Source: DTU063 sp001512695 | Lineage (GTDB): Bacteria; Bacillota; Thermosediminibacteria; Thermosediminibacterales; Tepidanaerobacteraceae | NCBI GenBank assembly: GCA_049658265.1 | Contig: JBASOM010000019.1 | Span: forward strand, 1-30,388 | Direction: 5' to 3' | DNA: 30,388 bases | Shown: piece by piece, positions 1 to 7,420 of the stretch | How the letters are laid out: every line of letters starts with the position of its first letter | How positions within the stretch are numbered: position 1 is the stretch's first letter | Made by a program: the position numbers and the translations under genes | The notes under the pieces: generated by a model | What the model saw: only the letters and a program-made list of their open reading frames with translations | Told to the model about the DNA's origin: nothing | The model's database searches: none

Positions 1-1
1 A

Positions 2-562
2 GTTAATACCCTTACCGATTTGGACGGGATAGAGCAGGTCCGAATATTAGTTGAAGGCAATGATTTAATAGCCCCCAGCGGCAAACCCTACGGCCTTTTA
101 AAAAGCTACAACATCCAGGAAATAAACCGGGACTTAAATAAACGGGTCATTACCCTTTACTTCCCCGATGAGCAAGCCATGTACGTGGTACCCGAGCAGC
201 GGGAAATAATCAAAGACAAGCCCATGGCAGAAATCATAGTAGAAGAGTTGATGAAGGGGCCAAAAACACCGGAGCTTGAACCAACAACTATTCCTGAAGA
301 GGCAAAGCTTTTATCTGTGGAAATAAAAGACAGGATCGCCTATGTCAATTTTTCCAGGGAGCTTGTTGAAAAGCACGTGGGCGGTTCAACCGGTGAAATG
401 ATGACGATACTTCCCATAGTGAATTCCCTTACCGAACTACCAGAAGTAGAAAAGGTCCAATTCTTGGTGGAGGGCAAAAAGGTGAAAACCTTGGCGGGTC
501 ACATAACCTTCGATGAAGCCTTCGAGCGAAGCGAAAACTATATCAAGAACACCAACGATTGA
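2..562 (+). CDS. GerMN-domain protein, 3' part (GerM-like)
   Basis: The open frame runs in from the left edge, so the true start lies outside the window; the TTG at 20 is only an internal codon. The visible 186 residues hold the tail of one GerMN domain (VNTLTDLDGIEQVRILVEG) followed by a complete second one, from about residue 45 to 160, ending in the matching motif IVNSLTELPEVEKVQFLVEG. Tandem GerMN domains are typical of GerM, a lipoprotein of sporulating Firmicutes needed for spore formation and germination and thought to act at the engulfment or spore envelope. The lipoprotein signal would be in the missing part. The gene ends in TGA and is followed by a hairpin terminator. Non-sporulation GerMN lipoproteins exist, so the exact role is inferred. 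Confidence 0.8.
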   Translation, partial: VNTLTDLDGIEQVRILVEGNDLIAPSGKPYGLLKSYNIQEINRDLNKRVITLYFPDEQAMYVVPEQREIIKDKPMAEIIVEELMKGPKTPELEPTTIPEEAKLLSVEIKDRIAYVNFSRELVEKHVGGSTGEMMTILPIVNSLTELPEVEKVQFLVEGKKVKTLAGHITFDEAFERSENYIKNTND

Positions 563-590
563 GCTGCTTTTTTCCCAGGAAATAATCAAA

Positions 591-645
591 GGTTGTAGGC
601 GGTACATTAGTTATTGTGCTGCCTACAACCTTTATATTTTAATAG
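591..645. terminator. Bidirectional intrinsic terminator between convergent genes
   Basis: The arms GGTTGTAGGC (591-600) and GCCTACAACC (621-630) are perfectly complementary. The pairing extends five more base pairs inward with two G-U pairs, leaving a loop of about 10 nt. A T-rich run (631-650) follows on the plus strand and an A/T-rich tract lies on the other side, so it can serve the GerM-like gene and the convergent ABC transporter operon. Confidence 0.75.
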
Positions 646-674
646 ATTTTTACTGGCCAGTATTTTTTCTATAC

Positions 675-2369
675 CTACAGCAAGCCTGCACTGCTTATAA
701 GTTGCCTTGTGAATTCACTTGAGGGGTTTTCAAACACCTCCCAGGCAGGCCCCTGCTCAACTATCTCACCTTGGTGCATGACGTACAACTTATCGGCAAT
801 CTTTCTAGCAAGGTCCAGGTCGTGGGTGATGTAAATCATGGCAAAGCCGAAAGAGTTCTGAAGGCCCTTAAGAAGCCTTAAAATGTTGGCCTGGGTGGAG
901 GGATCCAGCATGGAGCTGATTTCGTCGGCTATGAGGAGTTTCGGCTCCAGGATAAGGCTTCTGGCTATGGAAACTCGCTGCCGCTGGCCTCCACTTAAAG
1001 TAAAACACCTTCTCTTGAGAAAATCATCATCAGTGGGAAGTTCAACTGCAGAGAGAAGTTTTTTTACTCTTTCCTTTCGTTCCACGGGGCTGTATAGTTT
1101 TAATATTTCAAGGGGCTCCATTACCGCCTGCTCCACCGTAAACCTGTCATTTATCGATGAAAAAGGGTCTTGAAATACCATTTGAATGCCTTTGGTCCTT
1201 GCCGTCAGCTCACGGGCTTTGACCGCATTGCCCAGGAACTTCACCGTTCCCTTATCGGGCTCAAGATATCCTGAAAGTATACTTGCAAGGGTGGTTTTTC
1301 CCGACCCCGATTGGCCGATTAGTGCTACAACTTCTCCAGACCTGACCCGCATGTGGCAGTTTTTGCATGCCGATATGCTGCGGCCTTTAAATGTAAAAGT
1401 CTTATCTATGCCCGCACCCTCTAAGAGTGTTATTATTCCCCCCCGGTTGCAGGCAACCTTCCGCTCCAGGGACACGTATTCAAGCCGTGGCCTTTTATCT
1501 TTGCATATGTCCAACCTTTGACTGCAGCGGGGGTAAAAGGGACATCCCTCAGCGGTTGCTGCAGCTGTAGCTGCCGGTATTCCCCACAGGTCCTGAAAGG
1601 GATTTATTGAAGGCGATGAATTTATCAGGCCACGGGTATAGATGTGCAGTGGGTTTTTGAGAATGTCACGGGTCAAGCCTTCTTCCAGGATGCAGCCCTG
1701 GTACATCACGCATATCTTATTGGTCAGCCTTGTAATCACAGAAAAATCATGAGATATTACGATCATTGCAAAGCGCTTTTCCCGCTGCAGTTTGGCAAGG
1801 AGCCTGACGATTTCGGCCTTGGATATGGCATCTAAGGAGCTGGTAGGCTCATCCACTATGAGGACCTTAGGGTCACAGGCCAAGGCCATGGCTATGAGCA
1901 CCTTTTGCCGCATGCCGCCGGACAACTGATGGGGATAGCAGTCGGCCACAAGAGGCTCAAGGCCCACCTGCTCCAGCAAATCGCTCACCCTTCTACCGGC
2001 TTCCTTTCCCTTCATGTTTAGGTGACGGGCGATGCACTCCAATATCTGCTCTCTTACGGTAATAACCGGATTTAGCGTCTCAAGGCCGTTCTGAAACACC
2101 ATAGCTATGTGCTTCCAGCGGTACTCATTCAGCTGTGCTGGAGAAAGCTCCAATAGATTTACTCCATCGTAAGTGATTCTACCCTCTACTTTTGCAGCAG
2201 AATTCAATATGCCCATTATGGCAAGACCCAAGGTGGTTTTGCCGCTTCCAGACTCCCCGATAATTCCCAGGATTTGACCTGGTTCAAGGACAAGGGAAGT
2301 CTCCTTTACAGCTGGCACCTTTGTATTGTCCTGGCAATATGTAACGGAGAGATTATCCACTTTAAGCAT
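675..2369 (-). CDS. Fused double ATP-binding subunit of a peptide/metal-type ABC importer
   Basis: At 564 residues this is a fusion of the two ATPases that are usually separate (DppD/DppF or OppD/OppF type). The first half has Walker A GESGSGKT (38-45), signature LSGGM (149-153) and Walker B VLIVDEP (169-175). It is followed near 276-307 by the cysteine-containing C-terminal segment CPFYPRC typical of oligopeptide/nickel ATPases. The second half has Walker A GQSGSGKT (352-359), signature LSGGQ (458-462) and Walker B LLIADE. Both nucleotide sites look intact. It is the last gene of the operon with two permeases and a solute-binding lipoprotein and would energise that importer. The substrate cannot be read from the ATPase. 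Confidence 0.93.
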   Translation of the reverse strand: MLKVDNLSVTYCQDNTKVPAVKETSLVLEPGQILGIIGESGSGKTTLGLAIMGILNSAAKVEGRITYDGVNLLELSPAQLNEYRWKHIAMVFQNGLETLNPVITVREQILECIARHLNMKGKEAGRRVSDLLEQVGLEPLVADCYPHQLSGGMRQKVLIAMALACDPKVLIVDEPTSSLDAISKAEIVRLLAKLQREKRFAMIVISHDFSVITRLTNKICVMYQGCILEEGLTRDILKNPLHIYTRGLINSSPSINPFQDLWGIPAATAAATAEGCPFYPRCSQRLDICKDKRPRLEYVSLERKVACNRGGIITLLEGAGIDKTFTFKGRSISACKNCHMRVRSGEVVALIGQSGSGKTTLASILSGYLEPDKGTVKFLGNAVKARELTARTKGIQMVFQDPFSSINDRFTVEQAVMEPLEILKLYSPVERKERVKKLLSAVELPTDDDFLKRRCFTLSGGQRQRVSIARSLILEPKLLIADEISSMLDPSTQANILRLLKGLQNSFGFAMIYITHDLDLARKIADKLYVMHQGEIVEQGPAWEVFENPSSEFTRQLISSAGLL

Positions 2370-2403
2370 GGCAATGCCCCTCTTTCATCAAAAAACTTTA
2401 TCT

Positions 2404-3243
2404 CTATTGACCGGCAATTTTTATGTCCAACACTCTTTCCAGTTCCCTGCTTAAGGTTGCCGTCGAAAGGACAAGAATGATTATAAAGGCTAAGGGATAT
2501 ACCACCCACCACTTCCAATAGTCGGTAAAATATATTCCTCGAAAATTCAAAGCGAAATTTAAGATGAGCCCCCAGCTCTTGCTCGTTGGGTCACCGAGGC
2601 CAAGAAAGGACAAGCTCGCCTCGGACACTATGGCCCTGCTTATGAGCTTTATGAAGCTTGTGGCACAGATGGGAAAGATTTGGGGCATGAAGTGCTTAAA
2701 GGTAATGTAGGAAAAACTTGCCCCGTATCCCTTGGCCACTTTAATATAGCTTTCCTCTTTTAAAGCCAAGACCTTTGAGCGTATTATTCTGGCCGGCATG
2801 ACCCAAGACAAAAGGGACAGGATTATTATGATGTTTTTTGTGCTGGGTCCAAAGAAGGCCCCTGCGACAATCATAATTGGCAGGCTGGGTATGGCCATTA
2901 ATATGTCTATCGCAGCGGTGACAATAAGGTCCGTTATGCCGCCAAAATATCCCGATACGATGCCCAAAAAAACACCGATCAAGCTGGACAGCAATGCCGT
3001 CCCGATTCCGACCAAGATGCTGTTTCTGGCACCGTAGCATATTTGTGCCCATAGGTCGATACCTAAATCATCGGTGCCCAATATGTGTTCCCTGTTTGGT
3101 GCCTGTAAAGCTGGCCCTGAAGGAGTGTCCCAGGAATGTCTTACAAGCTGGGGTGCAAATACTGCCATAAAGCACAGGGCAAGGATTAGGAGGACAGATA
3201 TTTTGCCCGCTATTGAAAATCCTTTTAATATGTGAAGCATCAT
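2404..3243 (-). CDS. ABC transporter permease, DppC/NikC family
   Basis: A 279-residue integral membrane protein with an N-terminal transmembrane helix, a periplasmic-type loop bearing NREHILGTDDLGIDL (a hallmark of DppC/OppC/NikC permeases), and five further hydrophobic segments. The binding-protein-dependent transport motif that contacts the ATPase lies around EESYIKVAKGYGAS. It lies 9 nt after the DppB-type gene and about 34 nt before the fused ATPase gene, so the three form one transport unit. It is the partner subunit of the DppB-like permease in the translocation channel. Confidence 0.92.
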   Translation of the reverse strand: MMLHILKGFSIAGKISVLLILALCFMAVFAPQLVRHSWDTPSGPALQAPNREHILGTDDLGIDLWAQICYGARNSILVGIGTALLSSLIGVFLGIVSGYFGGITDLIVTAAIDILMAIPSLPIMIVAGAFFGPSTKNIIIILSLLSWVMPARIIRSKVLALKEESYIKVAKGYGASFSYITFKHFMPQIFPICATSFIKLISRAIVSEASLSFLGLGDPTSKSWGLILNFALNFRGIYFTDYWKWWVVYPLAFIIILVLSTATLSRELERVLDIKIAGQ

Positions 3244-3252
3244 CTATCACCG

Positions 3253-4227
3253 TCAAACTATCCTGGGATCCAACTTCTTATATATAATGTCTGCCGCATA
3301 ATTCATAATAAGCACAAATAGGGTCACGGTTAGGAATATTCCTTGAATCAGGGGATAATCCCTTACCAACACCGCCTGCCGCATCAAGAGCCCCAAGCCG
3401 GGGTATTTAAAAACATTTTCAACCAGTATTGTGCCTCCTACTGCCTGGCCTATACTATTGAACATCCTGGTGACAATGGGCAAAGCCGCATTTGACAAGG
3501 CATGTCGAAAGAGTATCCGCGCCGTGCCTATTCCTTTGGCCCTGGCAGTTGTCATGTAATCCTTGTTCATCACAGTGATCATGCTGTTCCTGGCAATGAG
3601 GAAAAATCCTCCCATCTGAACAGCGGAAAGGGTAAGGGCCGGTAAAAATCCATGATGCACTATATCAAGTAGCCGCTCCATCCATGTAGCGTAATCGGCA
3701 AAGGGGGTCATTCCTCCCGAAAGGGGAAACAAGCCCTGCTGGGCTGCCAGGTAGAATAAAAACAGGATTCCTATCAAAAATGGCGGTATCTCTGACACAA
3801 AGACCATCGTAGAATAAAGGATGTTGTCTATGGGGCCTTTTCGATGCCAAGCAGACAGGCAGCCCAAAATCGTTCCGGCAAAGCCCCCGATTATTACGGA
3901 CAATAGCACCAGGGAAACTGACCAGGGGATGCGGTTTTTTATGATCGTCCATACATCATTGCTAAAATATATGCTATATCCAAGGTCTCCCCTTGCCAGG
4001 TTTACAAGATAGCGGCCGTATTGGACGAGAACGGGCTTATCTAAACCGTAGTAAGCCTTCTGCCTTTGGATTTCTTCGTCCGAATAACTAACGGTTATTT
4101 CCCCCTGTTCACCGGATAAAAAGTAGAAGGGGTCTCCCGGCATGAGCCTGGGCAGGGAAAAATTCAAGGTGATTATTGTGAAAAAGGTCAAGAATAGCTT
4201 TAGGATTTTTTTGTTAAACATGGTCAT
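3253..4227 (-). CDS. ABC transporter permease, DppB/NikB family
   Basis: A 324-residue membrane protein. It has the N-terminal helix and LPRLMPGDPF motif of DppB/OppB permeases, several hydrophobic helices, and a coupling motif around DYMTTARAKGIGTARILFRHAL. Its ATG overlaps the stop of the upstream solute-binding protein (ATGA, 4224-4227), so translation is probably coupled. With the following DppC-like protein it forms the membrane channel of the importer. Confidence 0.92.
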   Translation of the reverse strand: MTMFNKKILKLFLTFFTIITLNFSLPRLMPGDPFYFLSGEQGEITVSYSDEEIQRQKAYYGLDKPVLVQYGRYLVNLARGDLGYSIYFSNDVWTIIKNRIPWSVSLVLLSVIIGGFAGTILGCLSAWHRKGPIDNILYSTMVFVSEIPPFLIGILFLFYLAAQQGLFPLSGGMTPFADYATWMERLLDIVHHGFLPALTLSAVQMGGFFLIARNSMITVMNKDYMTTARAKGIGTARILFRHALSNAALPIVTRMFNSIGQAVGGTILVENVFKYPGLGLLMRQAVLVRDYPLIQGIFLTVTLFVLIMNYAADIIYKKLDPRIV

Positions 4228-5807
4228 CTTTCCAGGTACGATAATTTGTTGTGAGTTGTTTCATGGTGGTCAAATACATGGACCCAGCCATCGTACTTTT
4301 CCGGTTTAAATACCGTATATTCGACAGTATTGTAAAGGGGTAATAGGGGTATTTCATCGGAAATGAGCTTTTGCAGTTCCATTATCATGGACTTTCTGCT
4401 CTCCTCATCCAGCTCAGTGAGCTGTTTTTTGCAAAGCTCAGTTATCCGGAGATTGCTATAACCGGGAATAACATTGGATGCGGGGCTGTTGTCCCTTGCA
4501 ACGCTGACACCGTAGTTTTCCCTGGGGATATCCGCATCCTGGCCCCATCCACCGTGGCCGATTAGGGCAAGTTCGTAGTTTTGTTCTTTTACCCTGCTGT
4601 CCCGGGTCTTCATGTCAGTGCTTTGAACCGAAAGATTGATTCCAGCCTTGGCCAGGTTTATTTTCAACAGTTCTGCAATCCTGGCTTCCATCTGGTCATC
4701 TGCTATTAGCAGTGTTAAATCCAAGGTCCTGTCGTTTAAGAACTCTTTTGCCTTCTCTATGTCAAATTCATATTTTGTCACATCGGGGTTATACCATATG
4801 TGGTCTACGGGGAGATAGCCCGGGCTTGCCGGAACGGCTGCCCCCCTCGCAACCTTCTCGATGAGTTCATCTATATCTATGGCGTGGGCTATGGCCTTTC
4901 TCACATTGACATCTAATAGTTCCGGCTTTTTCTCCATGTTAAACATCAGCTTGTAGCCCCAGAAAGCCGGACTCTTTAATATTTTATATTCTTTATTGTC
5001 GGCATACCGGTCCATTAGGTCCTGGGGAACCTTTATTAAATCAATTTCGCCATTTTCAAAGGCCAGCACCGGGTCACTTACCGGGACAAATTCTACTAGG
5101 TCGACCAAAGGCTTTGGTCCCCAATAGTCCTCAAAGGCCATAAAGCGGTATGCACCCTGCTCCTGGCTGTAATCGGTAAGTATGTAAGGACCGCATCCTA
5201 CCAATTTGTCTATGTCCAGCATCTTTTTTGGATCGTCTATGGATTCCCAAATGTGCTTAGGAATAATCCTGACAATGCCCAATCTGTCAAGCACCGTGGC
5301 ATTGGGCTCGCTTACCACTATCTTGACCTGGTCTTCACCAATAGTTTCTACTTTTTCAATAAAGGGCTTTCCATCGATTAACAAGCTGTTGGAAACCGGG
5401 GGATGTTTTAAAAAATACTCAAAGGAAAATTTCACATCTTCGGCAGTTAGCATCTTGCCGTCATGCCACTTTACTCCCGGATTCAATACAAAACTGTACT
5501 CCTTACCATCGGGAGATATGCTCCAGTCCTTGGCAAGCCAGGGAATCAGGCCCTCCTCACCTTTTTCCAAAAGGCTGTCGTATATGAGGCGCATCTTTGA
5601 CATGCCCGGCCCCCTTGAATAGTGGGCAAAGGGGGAGGGAAAACCCCAGTCCCCGCCTTCCAGGCGAATCACCAGGGGAGAGGATTCCTGCTCTTCTATT
5701 TTGTCTGCGGTACTTTGCTCGGGCTTTGAGCCGCAGCCGGTAAAAGTAAGGATAACGGCTGCTAGGATAAACATAATGAGCAGTTTTCGTATAATCGTAT
5801 TTTTCAT
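4224..5807 (-). CDS. Family-5 solute-binding lipoprotein of the ABC importer
   Basis: A 527-residue extracytoplasmic binding protein of the DppA/OppA/NikA type. A lipoprotein signal is visible: basic start, hydrophobic core, lipobox FTGC with the acylated Cys at 25. The family pattern WSISPDGKEYSF, VKWHDGKMLTAEDVKFS and later the KAIAHAIDIDELI region are present. It would sit on the outer face of the membrane and deliver ligand to the permeases encoded next. Ligands of this family include peptides, nickel or heme chelates and sugars. Company of an FmdE-like zinc-ribbon protein and a methyltransferase makes a metal chelate or an unusual small molecule as plausible as a peptide, but that is inference. 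Confidence 0.9.
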   Translation of the reverse strand: MKNTIIRKLLIMFILAAVILTFTGCGSKPEQSTADKIEEQESSPLVIRLEGGDWGFPSPFAHYSRGPGMSKMRLIYDSLLEKGEEGLIPWLAKDWSISPDGKEYSFVLNPGVKWHDGKMLTAEDVKFSFEYFLKHPPVSNSLLIDGKPFIEKVETIGEDQVKIVVSEPNATVLDRLGIVRIIPKHIWESIDDPKKMLDIDKLVGCGPYILTDYSQEQGAYRFMAFEDYWGPKPLVDLVEFVPVSDPVLAFENGEIDLIKVPQDLMDRYADNKEYKILKSPAFWGYKLMFNMEKKPELLDVNVRKAIAHAIDIDELIEKVARGAAVPASPGYLPVDHIWYNPDVTKYEFDIEKAKEFLNDRTLDLTLLIADDQMEARIAELLKINLAKAGINLSVQSTDMKTRDSRVKEQNYELALIGHGGWGQDADIPRENYGVSVARDNSPASNVIPGYSNLRITELCKKQLTELDEESRKSMIMELQKLISDEIPLLPLYNTVEYTVFKPEKYDGWVHVFDHHETTHNKLSYLER

Positions 5808-5884
5808 ATGAACCCCTTCTTAATCAGTATTGTCGTCGGAACAAGACACTGTTGTAGAATTGAATTTCTGATGGTGAATTCAGC

Positions 5885-6682
5885 CTAAACTTGCCAATAT
5901 AACCATGCAATCTTCGACCTGCTGTGTTCCTTCACTTTTCCGTTTACGGAAACGGTCTTGAGATAATCCATTATATCTTCTTTGCTTGCCTGGCCATCAT
6001 GTCTTGAAACTAAAATGTCTGCCATTTGCTGTACGTCATATTCGTTCGTCCAGGCCCTGTCTTGATATGTAATTTCGGGATAATAACCCCACTGCCAAAG
6101 TAGATTGAAGCTATAGTAGACTTGATTGCCCCAGGTCTTGCCCTGTATTCCAAGATGTTTTTTCAAGCCTTCTAGGACCTGGTCTTGCCTTGACACAAAG
6201 CCGCTGAGAAAGCAGTGCTTGGAGCTTGCCTCAACCATTTTCTTTAAAGCATCGGGACCGTCAATCCCCGGGCAAAAGGCGGCAAATACAAGGTCAAAGT
6301 TCTTCTTCCAGCCTAGCTCTTCTATATTTACTTCGGGCCATGAAGCTTGGAAGAAATTAACATTCGTTAAACCCCTGCTTCGGGCATTTTCTTTGGCAAA
6401 GCTTATCATCTTGCTAGAAATATCGGTTCCGATAACACATATTACCTCTTTGGCAAAAGCTAGGGTGTATTTTCCGGGCCCGCAGCCGATGTCTAAGACT
6501 TTGCCCTTTTCGTCAATTGCTCCCTTATCCTTCAAATATTTCAGGACTTCCTCCACTTCCTTCATGGTCCTTTGCGAACCCATGCGGGAATTAAACTCAT
6601 CGGCTCTAAGGTCCCAGAACTGTTGTTGATTCTTGTTGTTTTTGTCTTCCATTTTCCAGAATCGGTCAAAGAGGATTTCCAT
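5885..6682 (-). CDS. Class I SAM-dependent methyltransferase
   Basis: A 265-residue protein. It has the SAM-binding motif VLDIGCGPG (62-70), the acidic end of strand 2 in GTDIS, and a post-II segment NVNFFQASWPE. Its substrate cannot be assigned. The first two residues after the FmdE-like stop are spacer only (2 nt gap), and the importer's binding protein follows after 77 nt, so it belongs to the same operon. The C-terminal half (WGNQVYYSFNLLWQWGYYP and on) is aromatic-rich and could form the substrate pocket. It could modify the ligand taken up by the importer or a cofactor handled by the FmdE protein; both are guesses. The start at 6682 was kept because no better ribosome site precedes the internal ATG at residue 11. 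Confidence 0.85.
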   Translation of the reverse strand: MEILFDRFWKMEDKNNKNQQQFWDLRADEFNSRMGSQRTMKEVEEVLKYLKDKGAIDEKGKVLDIGCGPGKYTLAFAKEVICVIGTDISSKMISFAKENARSRGLTNVNFFQASWPEVNIEELGWKKNFDLVFAAFCPGIDGPDALKKMVEASSKHCFLSGFVSRQDQVLEGLKKHLGIQGKTWGNQVYYSFNLLWQWGYYPEITYQDRAWTNEYDVQQMADILVSRHDGQASKEDIMDYLKTVSVNGKVKEHSRSKIAWLYWQV

Positions 6683-6684
6683 GG

Positions 6685-7215
6685 CTACCAGCCTCTTGAA
6701 TAATCATCAAAGCAGTCCAAGCATACGGCCTTACCTTCCGCAAGGCGCATTTTGTGTTCGGGAGCACCTTCGCCGCACTTGCTGCATGTCAAGGTATTGA
6801 AAATCCGTGCCCTCTCCGGCAAGTCAAAACCGGGTTCCTTAAATTCAAACAACTTTTCCACGGGACTTTCCAAAATTGCCTGTTGCCGCTCTTCTCTAGA
6901 CAGGTCCTTGCTCAGACTGTCAGCTTTGAATACTATTCGCAGCCTTTCCCCGGTATCCCGGCAGAAGAAGCTAAAGGCCTGTTTGCCCGTGCCCCGATAT
7001 ATAAGATTCCCCTTACCTATCGTGCAGCCGGTGATAACCTGGACCGCATCAACGCCGCAGGCATCGTTTTCAGTTACGCAAACGACTTCCTCATCCTTTG
7101 AAAAGCTTATGCCCAGTTTTTTCATGGCAGCTTCACAAGCTTTAAAGCCGATGGCCAGACCCGGACACTCATGGCCGTGAAACTCTACGCATTTATCCCA
7201 AAGGTTTTTGTCCAT
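6685..7215 (-). CDS. FmdE-family protein with C-terminal zinc ribbon
   Basis: A 176-residue protein of the FmdE family, named from an accessory gene of archaeal molybdenum formylmethanofuran dehydrogenase. The N-terminal signature EFHGHECPGL (His13, His15, Cys17) and the conserved block TENDACGVDAVQVITGC (Cys53, Cys64) are present. A zinc ribbon closes the protein with Cys144/Cys147 and Cys165/Cys168. No formylmethanofuran dehydrogenase is visible here, and in bacteria members of this family often stand near transporters or metal enzymes. It is the first gene of the operon with a SAM methyltransferase and a family-5 ABC importer, under a structured leader. A role in binding or delivering a metal or metal cofactor is inferred, not shown. 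Confidence 0.88.
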   Translation of the reverse strand: MDKNLWDKCVEFHGHECPGLAIGFKACEAAMKKLGISFSKDEEVVCVTENDACGVDAVQVITGCTIGKGNLIYRGTGKQAFSFFCRDTGERLRIVFKADSLSKDLSREERQQAILESPVEKLFEFKEPGFDLPERARIFNTLTCSKCGEGAPEHKMRLAEGKAVCLDCFDDYSRGW

Positions 7216-7249
7216 TATTCTCCTCCTCTAATGCTAATTGATAAAAAAT

Positions 7250-7298
7250 AAAAACCATGAAATAAGCCGTTTCATACAGCTTAACCTTCATGGTTTTT
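7250..7298 (-). terminator. Leader terminator (attenuator) upstream of the FmdE-like gene
   Basis: On the minus strand a perfect 12-bp stem (7287-7298 with 7250-7261, arms AAAAACCATGAA / TTCATGGTTTTT) encloses a smaller internal hairpin. It runs straight into a T-rich stretch, about 35 nt before the FmdE start codon. A strong terminator between a promoter and the first gene implies conditional readthrough. The left-arm sequence ACCATGAAGGT is repeated in a 5' hairpin at 7338-7352, so the 3' arm could pair with either copy, as an antiterminator would require. Confidence 0.7.
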
Positions 7299-7337
7299 CT
7301 TCAGTCAATTTAATTCTATCTTACTTGGAGTAAATAT

Positions 7338-7352
7338 AGACCTTCATGGTCT
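7338..7352 (-). promoter_or_regulatory. 5' leader hairpin repeating the attenuator arm
   Basis: On the minus strand AGACC and GGTCT form a 5-bp stem with loop ATGAA, right at the predicted 5' end of the transcript. The 11-nt ACCATGAAGGT here (7340-7350) is identical to that in the terminator's left arm (7284-7294). This looks like one half of a structural switch. I do not recognise a known riboswitch class in it. Confidence 0.45.
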
Positions 7353-7360
7353 TTGATAAT

Positions 7361-7389
7361 ATTTTAACACCGTTATTTCGGACTGTCAA
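7361..7389 (-). promoter_or_regulatory. Sigma-A promoter of the FmdE/ABC operon
   Basis: Minus-strand -35 TTGACA (7384-7389), a 17-nt spacer and -10 TAAAAT (7361-7366). Transcription would start near 7354, giving a leader of about 139 nt that contains the two hairpins described separately. Confidence 0.75.
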
Positions 7390-7420
7390 TGAATATTTGG
7401 GGACTGTCCCCAAATATTCA
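7390..7420. repeat. 31-nt palindromic element, copy A
   Basis: A near-perfect palindrome with 14-bp arms and a 3-nt centre, core GGGGACTGTCCCC. It directly abuts the glmM stop codon and ends next to the -35 of the FmdE operon. A related 31-nt copy with the same core and the same TGAATA/TATTCA ends lies at 12815-12845. It could terminate glmM transcription in either direction, but there is no long T run. Confidence 0.75.

Noticed and set aside
6126..6629. Open frame of 167 codons on the plus strand
   Set aside because: It is antisense to the SAM methyltransferase, which has clear family motifs, and shows no recognisable domain or ribosome site.
7216..7354. FmdE leader as a molybdenum-cofactor riboswitch
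   Set aside because: The gene family suggests it, but the leader does not show the conserved stems and GNRA-type loop of that RNA as I remember them; left as an unassigned switch.
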